A DNA stretch of 64,000 nucleotides, from positions 13,347 to 77,346 of the forward strand of contig JAZADN010000072.1 of NCBI GenBank assembly GCA_036123585.1, written 5' to 3'. The notes beneath the pieces were generated by a model. The model saw nothing but the letters and a program-made list of their open reading frames with translations. It was not told where the DNA came from and made no database searches. Position 1 is the stretch's first letter. Each line of letters opens with the position of its first letter. Origin of the DNA: UBA9410 sp036123585 (GTDB lineage Bacteria; Actinomycetota; Acidimicrobiia; Acidimicrobiales; MedAcidi-G1). A program made the position numbers and the translations under genes. This document shows positions 16,041 through 24,662 of the stretch, one piece after another.

Positions 16041-17141
16041 TCATGCGATGCGATCCAAATCGGAGCGGGCCACGGGGTGCAGAGGCTCTTCGCCAGTCGT
16101 GAAGCGTTCCACCTCGGTGACGGCCAGGTCCCCAAGGCGGCTGAGCTCGTTTCCGAGGGACCCGGCGACGTGGGGGGTCAGCACCGCCCCTTCGTGGTCG
16201 TACAGCGGCGATTCGGGCGGCAGTGGCTCAGGCTCAGAAGTGTCTATGAAGGCCCGCAGACGTCCGGACGTCACCTCGGCGGTCAAGGCGTCGGTATCGA
16301 CGAGGCCGCCCCGGGCGGTGTTGACCAGCCAGGAGCCGTCGTGCATCCGGGCCAACTGGTCGGCGCCAAGCATGCCCCGGGTGTCGTCGAGCAGGGGTGC
16401 GTGAAGAGTCACAAGATCCGAGGCGGCCAAGAGGTCGTCGAGGCCGACCAGACGGGCTCCCAACTCCCCGGCCTCGGGAATGGTCAGGTACGGGTCGGCG
16501 ACGAGGACGTCGACCTCAAGCGTTCGAAGTCGATCGATGACGAGGCGACCGATGGTCGAGGCTCCGACCACGCCGACGGTCAGGCCCCGGGTGCCCATGC
16601 GGGAGTAGTCGACAACCGCCCGTCGGCCGCGTGCAGACCGGTGCCGGTCGCGGATAGCGAAGACGTCCTTGGCTGCCATGACGATGACGGCGAAGGCGAA
16701 CTCGGCCACCGGCACAGCGTTGGCCGTTGCAGCCGAGGTGACGGCAATGCCTCGCTCCCACAGAGCGTTGGTGACGACCGGCCTGACGGTTCCCGCGGCA
16801 TGGGCGACGAGCCCTAGGGCCGGGAGGTGATCGAGGGCCGGGGTGTTGAGGGGTGGACAACCCCACCCGGTGACCAGGACTTCGACGGTGGCGGCCGCGT
16901 CGTCCGGCACACCGAGCGGCCCGGCCACGGAAGTAGGCGTCACGAGGTCGACCACGGCGGTCAGGCGATCCCGGGTCAGGGGCGTGAACAACGCGTCCTC
17001 CAGGCCGGGGGCCATCACGAGTGCAGCGGCGGGCCGTTTGGACGCAGACACGTCCGCCATCGTCGTCCACCGGTCGGCCGACCACCACCACCGGGCGTGG
17101 TCGGAGGGGGCCTCCGTCATCCCGTCCACTTGCAGAGTCAT
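16041..17141 (-). CDS. D-isomer-specific 2-hydroxyacid dehydrogenase
   Basis: NAD(P)-dependent oxidoreductase of the phosphoglycerate/glyoxylate reductase family, about 366 residues. Seen are the nucleotide-binding GVVGASTIGR, the catalytic Arg in LVNTARGGLVD, the Glu region FIDTSEPEPLPPESPLY and the catalytic His in LTPHVAGSLGNE. ATG 17141 is the first start clear of the divergent paaZ. ATG 17120 is an alternative, and would leave the palindrome at 17140-17153 fully upstream of the coding region. First gene of the operon with the TIM barrel and DUF2264; probably reduces or oxidises a sugar-derived acid. Confidence 0.88.
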   Translation of the reverse strand: MTLQVDGMTEAPSDHARWWWSADRWTTMADVSASKRPAAALVMAPGLEDALFTPLTRDRLTAVVDLVTPTSVAGPLGVPDDAAATVEVLVTGWGCPPLNTPALDHLPALGLVAHAAGTVRPVVTNALWERGIAVTSAATANAVPVAEFAFAVIVMAAKDVFAIRDRHRSARGRRAVVDYSRMGTRGLTVGVVGASTIGRLVIDRLRTLEVDVLVADPYLTIPEAGELGARLVGLDDLLAASDLVTLHAPLLDDTRGMLGADQLARMHDGSWLVNTARGGLVDTDALTAEVTSGRLRAFIDTSEPEPLPPESPLYDHEGAVLTPHVAGSLGNELSRLGDLAVTEVERFTTGEEPLHPVARSDLDRIA

Positions 17142-17153
17142 CAAACCTTTGAT
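17140..17153. promoter_or_regulatory. Palindrome ATCAAA-CC-TTTGAT in the divergent paaZ promoter
   Basis: A perfect inverted repeat with 6-base arms and a CC spacer. It ends 12 bases before the paaZ start and touches the most upstream start of the divergent dehydrogenase. A close copy precedes paaK. Position over the start region of both genes fits a repressor. No cognate regulator gene lies next to it. Confidence 0.6.
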
Positions 17154-17165
17154 TAGTTTTGCACG

Positions 17166-19235
17166 ATGCGCACACTCGAGAGCCACGTGTGTGGGTCCTG
17201 GCAGGCCCCGAATGCCGACGGCTTCGTCACCCACCACGCGGTCACCGGCGAACCGGTCGCCTCGGTGTCCAGTACCGGCGTCGACCTAGCGGCGGCCGTC
17301 GACCACGCTCGCACCGTCGGCGGACCGGCTCTGCGGTCACTCGGCTTTCACGAACGGGCAGCCATCCTCAAGGCCGTCGGTCTCCACCTTCTGGCCGAGA
17401 AGGAGTCCCTCTACGAGTTGTCCACGGCCACCGGCGCCACCCGGGCCGATTCATGGATCGACATCGAGGGGGGCGCCGGTGTACTCCTCGGCTACGCGTC
17501 GAAAGGCCGCCGGGAGTTACCCCACGGCAACGTCCTGATCGACGGCGACCCCGAGGTCTTGGCCCGTGACGGTTCGTTCCTCGGAGTCCACGTGGCAACC
17601 CCCCGGCATGGCGTGGCCGTCCAGGTCAACGCCTTCAACTTTCCCGTCTGGGGTGCCCTGGAGAAACTGGCCCCGGCGTTTCTGGCCGGCGTCCCCACCA
17701 TCGTCAAGCCGGCCACCCCGACCGCCTTTGTGGCCGAGGCCATGGTCCGCATAATGGTCGACTCCGGCATCCTCCCCGACGGTGCCCTGCAGTTGGTCTG
17801 CGGCCGCATCGACGGCCTGTTCGACCTGCTGGACGGCCAGGACCATGTGGCCTTCACCGGCTCGGCCGACACGGCAACCATGCTTCGGGCCCATCCCACT
17901 CTCGGCGCCCGCTCCGTGCGCTTCAACGCCGAAGCCGACTCCCTCAACGCTGCCATCCTCGGCGACGCCGCTGCACCGGGTACTGCCGAATTCGACCTGT
18001 TCGTGGCCGAGGTCGTCCGGGAGATGACTGTCAAGGCCGGCCAGAAGTGCACGGCTATCCGCCGGGCGCTGGTACCGACCGCGCACCTCGACGCGGCAAC
18101 CGAGGCCCTGGCTGCCGCTCTGGCCGACGTGCGGGTTGGCGACCCCGCCAACCCCGATACCCAGATGGGTGCATTGGTGGGCGTCAAACAGCGCGAAGAG
18201 GTCCGGGGCGCCGTGATGGCACTGCGCTCGGTCTCCGACGTGGTCGTCGACACCTGTGACCTCCACGACGTCGCCCCGGACGCCGGCGCCTTCCAGGCCC
18301 CCACCCTCTTGCGCGCCACCGACCCAAACGCCAGGACGGTGCACACCACGGAGGCCTTCGGGCCGGTCTGCACCCTCGTCGGCCACGAGGGCCCCGACGA
18401 CGCGATACGTCTAGCTGCCCTCGGTGCCGGCAGCCTCGTAGCCTCGGTGGTCACCCCAGATGCGAACGAGGCGGCCGTGGTCACCCTCGGCATCGCCGCC
18501 CATCACGGACGGGTCCACGTCTTGGACGCCTCCACGGCTGCCAGTTCCACCGGCCACGGCTCGCCGCTTCCCACCCTCGTTCACGGCGGCCCCGGGCGAG
18601 CCGGCGGTGGAGAGGAAATGGGAGGTTTGCGGGGCCTCCGCCACCATCTCCAGACCACCGCGGTGCAGGGATCGCCCGACGTGCTGACCGCGGTGACCGG
18701 ACAGTGGATGTCCGGAGCCACCCGCCACATCGACCGCGGTCACCCCTTCATGCTCCACTTCGACGACCTGGAGCTCGGTACCGCGGTGCGCACCGACAGC
18801 CGCACCGTCACCCTCGACGACATCGAAGGCTTTGCCCACAGCACCGGGGACCATTTCTACGCCCACATGGACGAAGAAGCGGCGACGGCCAGCCCGATCT
18901 TCGGAGGCCGGGTGGCCCACGGTTACTTGGTGCTGTCATTGGCTGCCGGCCTGTTCGTCTGGCCCGAACCGGGACCTGTGCTGGCCAATTACGGCGTCGA
19001 CCGGTGCCGATTTGCCAAGCCCACCTACCCCGGCGACACACTCACCGTCTGGCTGACCGCCAAACGCAAGACGCTGCGGGCCGGCGCCGGCTACGGCGAG
19101 GTGGCGTGGGATGCCCAGGTGGTCAACCAGGACGACGATGTGGTCGCTGCCTACGACGTCCTGACCATGGTGGCCAACCGCCCTGGCGTGAACGGAGCAC
19201 CCGAAGAAAGTCTGGACAGCGGCGGGGCTTCCTGA
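17166..19235 (+). CDS. paaZ: Bifunctional oxepin-CoA hydrolase / 3-oxo-5,6-dehydrosuberyl-CoA semialdehyde dehydrogenase
   Basis: Opens the oxepin-CoA ring made from phenylacetyl-CoA epoxide and oxidises the resulting aldehyde. 689 residues: an aldehyde dehydrogenase domain (about 1-520) with NAFNFPVWGALEKLAPAF, VAFTGSAD and the catalytic Cys in VKAGQKCTAIRRA, then a MaoC-like (R)-specific hydratase domain (about 545-680) with DDIEGFAHSTGDHFYAHMDEEAA in pieces and FGGRVAHGY. Both PaaZ domains are complete. Its stop overlaps paaA by one base. The palindrome at 17140-17153 sits in its promoter region. Confidence 0.93.
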   Translation: MRTLESHVCGSWQAPNADGFVTHHAVTGEPVASVSSTGVDLAAAVDHARTVGGPALRSLGFHERAAILKAVGLHLLAEKESLYELSTATGATRADSWIDIEGGAGVLLGYASKGRRELPHGNVLIDGDPEVLARDGSFLGVHVATPRHGVAVQVNAFNFPVWGALEKLAPAFLAGVPTIVKPATPTAFVAEAMVRIMVDSGILPDGALQLVCGRIDGLFDLLDGQDHVAFTGSADTATMLRAHPTLGARSVRFNAEADSLNAAILGDAAAPGTAEFDLFVAEVVREMTVKAGQKCTAIRRALVPTAHLDAATEALAAALADVRVGDPANPDTQMGALVGVKQREEVRGAVMALRSVSDVVVDTCDLHDVAPDAGAFQAPTLLRATDPNARTVHTTEAFGPVCTLVGHEGPDDAIRLAALGAGSLVASVVTPDANEAAVVTLGIAAHHGRVHVLDASTAASSTGHGSPLPTLVHGGPGRAGGGEEMGGLRGLRHHLQTTAVQGSPDVLTAVTGQWMSGATRHIDRGHPFMLHFDDLELGTAVRTDSRTVTLDDIEGFAHSTGDHFYAHMDEEAATASPIFGGRVAHGYLVLSLAAGLFVWPEPGPVLANYGVDRCRFAKPTYPGDTLTVWLTAKRKTLRAGAGYGEVAWDAQVVNQDDDVVAAYDVLTMVANRPGVNGAPEESLDSGGAS

Positions 19236-20170
19236 TGGCACGCATCTGGTCGACCATGGACGAATTCGAGGCATTCCTCGATGACGGCGGAATCGTCGAA
19301 CCCGACGACGATATGCCTGACGCCTATCGGCAGACGGTCTTCGCCTTCATCGAGATGCACGCCAACTCTGAACTCATGGGCGGACTCACCGAACGCGACT
19401 GGATCCCTCGAACCCCTGGACTTCGCCACAAGATGTCGGTACTGGCCAAGACCCAGGACGAAATCGGCCATGGCCACCTTCTCTACATGGTGGCCGCCGA
19501 CCTCGGCCTCAAGACCCGCCGGGAGATGCTCGAGGACCTGTTCGCTGGGAAGTCCAAGTTCCACAACGTCTTCCATTACCGGGCCAAGACGTGGGGCGAC
19601 CAGGTGGCTATCTCGTTCCTAGTCGATGCCGCGGCGCTGGTCAGCCAGCAGGCCGTCTTCAAGAACTGTTCCTACGGCCCATACCGACGCATCCTCAAGC
19701 GGATCATCGCTGAGGAGGGGTTCCACATGCGGATGGGCGAGGAGCGGATGCTGCTCATCGCCGAGGGCACCGAGTTCCAGCGCCGCATGTTCCAGCAGTC
19801 GCTGGACGACTGGTGGTGGCCGGCACTGCAACTGTTCGGCCCCGACTCCAAGCCCGACGACCTACTGCTTCGTTGGCACATCAAGTCAGAACGAAACGAG
19901 GTGCTGCGGGCCCGGTGGGTGCAGAAGTTCGCCCCAATGCTCATGTCCTACGGGTTCATCGTGCCTGACCCCGGCCTCACCCACGACCCGGAGACCGACA
20001 CCTGGACGGCCGGACCCATCGACTGGGAGCCGCTGAAGCGGACCCTTGCCCAAGGTGGTCCCGACTCGGCCCGACGTATCGGTGAGGCTGCCGCCAACTG
20101 GGAGGACACCCGCTGGGTGCGTGAGGCTCTCGACTCGGCTCCCGAGCACGCTGTTGGGGCACCGGCATGA
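19235..20170 (+). CDS. paaA: 1,2-phenylacetyl-CoA epoxidase, catalytic subunit A
   Basis: Di-iron monooxygenase subunit that epoxidises the aromatic ring of phenylacetyl-CoA. 311 residues. Iron ligands are visible in KTQDEIGHGHLLY and EEGFHMRMGEERM, the E-x-x-H pair typical of ferritin-like oxygenases, together with WIPRTPGL. ATG 19235 overlaps the paaZ stop by one base, and the stop overlaps paaD in ATGA. A longer in-frame reading upstream runs inside paaZ and is not real. Order here is A-D-B-C rather than the common A-B-C-D-E. Confidence 0.95.
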   Translation: MARIWSTMDEFEAFLDDGGIVEPDDDMPDAYRQTVFAFIEMHANSELMGGLTERDWIPRTPGLRHKMSVLAKTQDEIGHGHLLYMVAADLGLKTRREMLEDLFAGKSKFHNVFHYRAKTWGDQVAISFLVDAAALVSQQAVFKNCSYGPYRRILKRIIAEEGFHMRMGEERMLLIAEGTEFQRRMFQQSLDDWWWPALQLFGPDSKPDDLLLRWHIKSERNEVLRARWVQKFAPMLMSYGFIVPDPGLTHDPETDTWTAGPIDWEPLKRTLAQGGPDSARRIGEAAANWEDTRWVREALDSAPEHAVGAPA

Positions 20171-20646
20171 CCACCGCTCTCGCCTCGACACTGGAGGCCC
20201 GGGTCCGTGACGCCGTGGCGACGGTGGACGACCCCGAGTACCCCGGCGTCTCCATCGTCGACCTGGGTCTGTTCGAGGCACTCCTGGTCACCGGCGACGG
20301 CACCGTGGAGGTCCGGCTGGTGCCCACCTTCTCCGGCTGTCCGGCACTCGGCATGATCGCCGACGAAGTCCGCACCGCGGTGGCAACCGTCGACGGAGTC
20401 CAGCGGGTGGAAGTCCGATGGCTGGGTGCCCCGGTGTGGACGGTTGACCGGATCAGCGAAGCCGGTCGCGAGGCTCTGGCCCGCGAGTTCACAGTGGCCG
20501 TGCGCATCGGCCGGAAGCCGGTGGCCTGCCCCCGTTGCGGTGCCGAGACCTGGGAGGATTCGCTCTTCGGCCCCAGCCGTTGCCGGGCCGTGCACCTCTG
20601 CCCGTCATGCACCGAAGTGGTCGAAGTTATGCGTTCAGGGGCGTGA
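20167..20646 (+). CDS. paaD: PaaD-like epoxidase maturation protein
   Basis: Small MIP18/SufT-family protein thought to help Fe-S or metal assembly of the Paa epoxidase. 159 residues: an N-terminal domain with DDPEYPGVSIVDLGL and TFSGCPALGMI, then a C-terminal zinc-ribbon-like part with CPRCG and CPSC. The start overlaps the paaA stop (ATGA). Its place between paaA and paaB is unusual and may reflect coupling of maturation to catalytic-subunit synthesis. Confidence 0.9.
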   Translation: MTTALASTLEARVRDAVATVDDPEYPGVSIVDLGLFEALLVTGDGTVEVRLVPTFSGCPALGMIADEVRTAVATVDGVQRVEVRWLGAPVWTVDRISEAGREALAREFTVAVRIGRKPVACPRCGAETWEDSLFGPSRCRAVHLCPSCTEVVEVMRSGA

Positions 20647-20647
20647 G

Positions 20648-20956
20648 TTGCGGCGCTACGAGGTGTTCCTGAAGAAGGATGGCCGCGACGAGTACCGGCA
20701 CGCCGGTTCGCTGGACGCACCCGACGACGAGCTGGCCCTCGTCTTGGCCCGCGAGTCGTATTTGCGCCGCGCCGAGGGCGATCGACTGTGGCTGGTCGAC
20801 CGACAACATCTGGTGACCGCCGGCACCGAGTTCGTCGCCCCCAACGCCGACAAGCCGCACCGACACAACGACGGCGAGCGGATCGCCGAGCGGAGGCGCC
20901 TGCTCCGGGAAAAGGGACCTCAAGGGGAGGACGAACGGGGAGAGGGTTCGGCATGA
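20648..20956 (+). CDS. paaB: 1,2-phenylacetyl-CoA epoxidase, subunit B
   Basis: Small structural subunit of the Paa monooxygenase. 102 residues starting LRRYEVFLKKDGRDEYRHAG, followed by LALVLARESYLRRAEGDRLW, which match PaaB (YEVF and the ARE-YxRR stretch). I read the start as TTG 20648, immediately after the paaD stop. No ATG or GTG lies in frame nearby, and an upstream extension would run inside paaD. The C-terminal 25 residues are charged. The stop overlaps paaC in ATGA. Confidence 0.88.
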   Translation: MRRYEVFLKKDGRDEYRHAGSLDAPDDELALVLARESYLRRAEGDRLWLVDRQHLVTAGTEFVAPNADKPHRHNDGERIAERRRLLREKGPQGEDERGEGSA

Positions 20957-21726
20957 GCATCCCGTGGAACGACGGCATCCGGGAGTTCGTCCTGGCCTTC
21001 GCCGACGACGAGCACCTGATGGGACAGCAGCACGCCGAGTGGATCGGGGTGGCGCCCTTTCTCGAGGAAGATCTGGCCTTCTGCTCGATCGGCCAGGACG
21101 AGTTGGGCCACGCGGCGTTGTTGTACGCGCTGGTGGCGGGAGACGGCAACGGCGATGGGGTCGACGACCGGATGGTCGACGCCTTGGCCTTCGACCCGGA
21201 CCCGGCCCGGTGGCGTTCCTGCCACCTAGTGGAGGCCCCCACGTCAGAGTGGTCCCGGGCGCTGGTCCGTCACTGGCTGTACGACGCGGCCGAACGGTTG
21301 CGCTGGGAGCTAGTGGCCGATTCGGCGCTGGATCCGCTAGCTGAAACAGCTACCCGGGCCGAGCGGGAGGAATGGTTTCATCGCCGCCACGCCGACGGTC
21401 TGCTCGACGTCCTACTGCCGGTGGCCGACAGCGGCGAGCGGCTCCGGGTTGCCCTAGTCGAGCTTCTTCCGGTTGCCGTGGGGCTGTTCGACCCCGTGGC
21501 CGGCGAGGTTGCTGCGGTCGAGGCCGGTGTAACTGCCGCTCCGTTCGACACACGGCTCCCTGAGTGGACCGACCGGATCCGCACCCGTTTCGACGTCGAC
21601 CTTCCCGACCTCGGGATGGCCACAGCGGCTCTTCAGGCCGGGCGTACGGTTCGAAGCGAGGCGTTTGGTCCGGTGCTGTCGAGGATCCGCGAGGTCTTGG
21701 ACCTCGATCCGGCTGCCGTCTGGTAG
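20953..21726 (+). CDS. paaC: 1,2-phenylacetyl-CoA epoxidase, subunit C
   Basis: Structural ferritin-like partner of PaaA. 257 residues with DEHLMGQQHAEWIG near the start, SIGQDELGHAALLYAL and EEWFHRRHADGLL later, as in PaaC. It overlaps paaB by four bases and ends the paaZADBC unit; the next gene begins 46 bases on. The FAD/2Fe-2S reductase PaaE, which feeds electrons to this complex, is not here or elsewhere in the window, so another reductase must serve or paaE lies elsewhere. Confidence 0.93.
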   Translation: MSIPWNDGIREFVLAFADDEHLMGQQHAEWIGVAPFLEEDLAFCSIGQDELGHAALLYALVAGDGNGDGVDDRMVDALAFDPDPARWRSCHLVEAPTSEWSRALVRHWLYDAAERLRWELVADSALDPLAETATRAEREEWFHRRHADGLLDVLLPVADSGERLRVALVELLPVAVGLFDPVAGEVAAVEAGVTAAPFDTRLPEWTDRIRTRFDVDLPDLGMATAALQAGRTVRSEAFGPVLSRIREVLDLDPAAVW

Positions 21727-21772
21727 CCCAACAGGCCGGCTGCACCCCCTTCGCGCACTACGGTCCGCGGAC

Positions 21773-22798
21773 ATGTTGCTGGACCCCGGCGAGAAGTTGT
21801 TCGTCGATGACTACCACACGGCCGGCGAACCCTTCCGCATCGTCGACCTGGGCCCCATGGAGGGTTCCACCGCCCTCGACCGACGGTCGTGGGCCATGGA
21901 GCACCTCGACGACCACCGTCGGTTCCTTGTCCACGAGCCCCGGGGCCACGCTGGTATGTACGGCGGAATGGTCGTTCCCCCAAACGACGCCGACGGGGAC
22001 GTGGGCGTCGTTTTCTTCCACAAGGACGGCTTCTCGACAGCTTGTGGTCACGGCACCATCGCCATGGCTACGTGGGCGATCGAGACTGGCCAGGTCGATG
22101 CCCCCACCGACGGCGAGGTGGCGATCACGGTCGACGTCCCGTCAGGTCGACTCCCCACCGTGGCGCGGATGGAGGGTGGCCGGGTCGCTTCAGTCCGCTT
22201 TACCAACGTGGAGGCGTTCCCGTCGGCCCGCGACCTAGTCGTCGACACCAACCTGGGGCCGGTGACCGCCCAGGTGTCATTCGGCGGTGCTTTCTACGCC
22301 TCGGTGGCCATCGATGACCTGGATGTGGCGTGCCAAGCCGCCGACGTGGGCCGACTCGTCGATCTCGGTCGGCAGGTTAAGGCGGCGATGGCCGATCATC
22401 CGGCGGTGGTCCATCCGACCGACGAACGACTGTCCGGCCTCTACGGCGCGATTCTCCATGAGGACGTGGTTCTCCAGGAGGAGGCCGACGCACGCTCGGC
22501 TGAGGCGCAGGTCCACCAGCGCAACGTGACCATTTTTGCTGACGGGCAGGTCGACCGGTCGCCCTGCGGGTCGGGTACGTGCGCCCGTCTGGCCCTCCTC
22601 CATGCCGACGGGATGCTCGGCGCCGGCGACCTGTTCGTCAACGAGGGCGTTGCCGGCAGCGCGTTCTACGCCCGGGTGGAGGTGGCGACCGACGGAGGGA
22701 TCATCCCCAGCGTGGAGGGTTCCGCATACCGGACCGGGACCGCCACGTTCACCCTCGACCCTCGTGATCCTGTGGGCCTCGGGTTCCTGCTTCGGTGA
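21773..22798 (+). CDS. Proline racemase family protein
   Basis: 341 residues of the proline racemase / 4-hydroxyproline epimerase / trans-3-hydroxyproline dehydratase family. Both catalytic cysteine positions are occupied: TACGHGTIA near residue 85 and DRSPCGSGTCARLA near 263. Dehydratases of this family usually have Thr in place of the second Cys, so an epimerase or racemase is more likely. ATG 21773 fits the conserved N-terminus (DYHTAGEPFRIV); the ribosome binding site is weak. It is followed by an ornithine-cyclodeaminase family gene, a pairing typical of proline or hydroxyproline catabolism. Confidence 0.88.
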   Translation: MLLDPGEKLFVDDYHTAGEPFRIVDLGPMEGSTALDRRSWAMEHLDDHRRFLVHEPRGHAGMYGGMVVPPNDADGDVGVVFFHKDGFSTACGHGTIAMATWAIETGQVDAPTDGEVAITVDVPSGRLPTVARMEGGRVASVRFTNVEAFPSARDLVVDTNLGPVTAQVSFGGAFYASVAIDDLDVACQAADVGRLVDLGRQVKAAMADHPAVVHPTDERLSGLYGAILHEDVVLQEEADARSAEAQVHQRNVTIFADGQVDRSPCGSGTCARLALLHADGMLGAGDLFVNEGVAGSAFYARVEVATDGGIIPSVEGSAYRTGTATFTLDPRDPVGLGFLLR

Positions 22799-22820
22799 CC
22801 GGGCCCGCCTCTCCCTTTCG

Positions 22821-22850
22821 ATGACTGATCGGGAAGGATCCACTTCGTGA
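22821..22850 (+). CDS. Possible nine-codon leader ORF
   Basis: ATG 22821 opens a nine-residue frame (MTDREGSTS) whose TGA at 22848-22850 overlaps the GTG start of the next gene at 22847. No good ribosome binding site precedes it, but the arrangement would allow translational coupling. It may be chance. Confidence 0.2.
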   Translation: MTDREGSTS

Positions 22851-23782
22851 CCGGCCTTCCCCACTTCGACGCGGCGGCCATCGCCGCCGTGATGGACATG
22901 GCGTCTTGCATCGAGGCCTTGCGGATCGGCAGCCGAGAACTTGGCGACCTCCATCCCAGGGCCCACGTGCCCCTCGGACCCGGCGACGACTTCCTGATGA
23001 TGCCTGCTGTCTCGTCGGCCGGGATCGGGGTGAAGGTGGTAAACGTGGTGTCCAGCAACCCGGCCCGTGGACTTCCGCTGATCCACGGCTTCTACCTCTA
23101 CTGCGACCGGGAGACCGGAGTCCCCAAGGCGACGCTGGACGGCTCTGCTTTAACCACCCTGCGCACGCCGGCCGCATCAGCTCTGGCCGCCGACGTGCTC
23201 GCCCGTCCCGACGTCACCAGTCTCGGGATCTTCGGCACCGGCGTCCAGGCCCGGGGCCACCTCGAGGCGATGCTGGTGGTCCGCCCAAACGTGGACCGAA
23301 TCGTGGCTTGTGGCCGGACCCCTGAGTCGGCGGCAGCCTTCATGGCTGACCCGGCCGTCGTCGACCTGGCCGGCGGGCGTCGGTTGGAGGCGGGGACTCC
23401 CGGGCAGACGGCAGCCTGCGACCTGGTCTGTGGCTGCACCACGTCGACCGAACCGGTGGTGCCGACCGATGCCGTGCGGCCGGGCGCCCACGTCGGCCTG
23501 GTGGGCAGTTACTCGACGGCTCGCCGCGAGGTCTTCCCCGAACTGCTGCAACGGGCTTCGGTGTTCGTGGACGACCGGGGAGCGGCGGCTGACGAGGCTG
23601 GTGACCTGATCCTGGCCGTGGAGGCGGACGAGTGGTCGTTCGACGCCGTGGTCGGCGATCTGGCCGGGCTGTGCCTGGGCACCGTCGGTCGGTCCAGCGA
23701 CGACGAGGTGACCCTCTTCAAGTCCGTTGGCCTGGCGGTCTGGGACCTGATGGTGGCTGGAACGGTGGTCCGTGCGTCCTGA
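22847..23782 (+). CDS. Ornithine cyclodeaminase / mu-crystallin family protein
   Basis: NAD(P)-dependent enzyme, 311 residues. Seen are the family's KVVNVVSSNPARGLP, the substrate-binding TLRTPAASALAADVL, the Rossmann motif LGIFGTGVQARGHLEA and the later VGLVGSYSTARREV. Relatives include ornithine cyclodeaminase, alanine dehydrogenase and delta1-pyrroline-2-carboxylate reductase. Next to a proline-racemase family gene, an imine reductase role in (hydroxy)proline breakdown is attractive but not proven. GTG 22847 has GGAAGGA 8 bases upstream. Confidence 0.88.
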   Translation: MTGLPHFDAAAIAAVMDMASCIEALRIGSRELGDLHPRAHVPLGPGDDFLMMPAVSSAGIGVKVVNVVSSNPARGLPLIHGFYLYCDRETGVPKATLDGSALTTLRTPAASALAADVLARPDVTSLGIFGTGVQARGHLEAMLVVRPNVDRIVACGRTPESAAAFMADPAVVDLAGGRRLEAGTPGQTAACDLVCGCTTSTEPVVPTDAVRPGAHVGLVGSYSTARREVFPELLQRASVFVDDRGAAADEAGDLILAVEADEWSFDAVVGDLAGLCLGTVGRSSDDEVTLFKSVGLAVWDLMVAGTVVRAS

Positions 23783-24050
23783 TCTTCTAGCGAACCTTGG
23801 CTACCGTCGGGGTGGGTCAGGTGGTTTCGGCCCAGGCCCCGTCTCGGCGAGGTGGACCACGGTTTCGCCCCGGTTGACCAGCGGTGTCCGGGTGATGCCG
23901 ATCACCGACCTACTCCAATTGGCTCGCACTGCGGCTGCTTTCGGTTGAGGTGGCTTGGTCGCCCGACCCGGACAACGGGTCCGCGGAGGTGGAAGAATTC
24001 CGATGGGCGAGATGCATCCGGGATGCTCTGGCGCCGAAGGGGGAGAACCG

Positions 24051-24629
24051 ATGACCGATGTGACCAATCCGGCGGCCGCACCGCGGGCGTCTTTCACCGA
24101 CATGTCCGAGTCCACCGCCGAGGATTGGTCGATCATCATGGGACAGCGGGCCGAGTTGGAGCAGTCGCTGCCCGACCGGATCATCGAGCAGTTCGGGCAC
24201 CTGCGGAACGACTACGGCGGGTTCCCTGTCGACCGACTCGAGCACAGCGTGCAGACGGCCACCCGGGCCGAACGGGATGGCCGCGACGACGAGTACGTGC
24301 TGTGCGCCTTGCTTCACGACATCGGGGACCCGCTCACCCCCTACAACCACCCCGATGTGGCAGCGGCGATCCTCAAGCCGTTCGTGTCCGAGGCCAACCA
24401 CTGGATGGTCGAGCACCACGGCATCTTCCAGGGCTACTACTTCTGGCACCACCTGGGCATGGACCGCGACACGCGTGACCGGTTCGCCGGGCACGACAAC
24501 TTCGATCACTGCGCCACGTTCTGCGCCGAGTACGACGCCCCGGCCTTCGACCCCGGCTACCGGTCGAACCCGTTCGAGCACTACGTCCCGCTGATCCGCG
24601 ACGTCTTCGGTGCCAACCCCTGGCGCTGA
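24051..24629 (+). CDS. HD-domain protein (COG4341-like)
   Basis: 192 residues with a complete HD metal site: EHSVQTATRAERDG, then CALLHDIGDPLTPYNHPDVAA, and later VEHHGIFQGYYFWHHLG, which adds His ligands. This pattern is that of a group annotated as HD phosphohydrolase that also contains di-iron HD oxygenases such as PhnZ and TmpB, so hydrolase versus oxygenase cannot be settled. ATG 24051 follows GGGGGAG by 6 bases; ATG 24003 is possible. It is 33 bases upstream of the ureohydrolase gene. The 268-base gap before it holds a hairpin GACCCG/CGGGTC but no gene I can support. Confidence 0.82.
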   Translation: MTDVTNPAAAPRASFTDMSESTAEDWSIIMGQRAELEQSLPDRIIEQFGHLRNDYGGFPVDRLEHSVQTATRAERDGRDDEYVLCALLHDIGDPLTPYNHPDVAAAILKPFVSEANHWMVEHHGIFQGYYFWHHLGMDRDTRDRFAGHDNFDHCATFCAEYDAPAFDPGYRSNPFEHYVPLIRDVFGANPWR

Positions 24630-24662
24630 ACGAGGTCCGACAGGCGGAGGAGGGAGGCGACC

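Noticed and set aside
18704..19234. N-terminal extension of paaA by about 177 residues
   Set aside because: It overlaps the hydratase domain of paaZ and has no PaaA-like sequence; ATG 19235 gives the standard length.
20426..20647. N-terminal extension of paaB
   Set aside because: It runs inside paaD in a different frame; TTG 20648 fits the family length.
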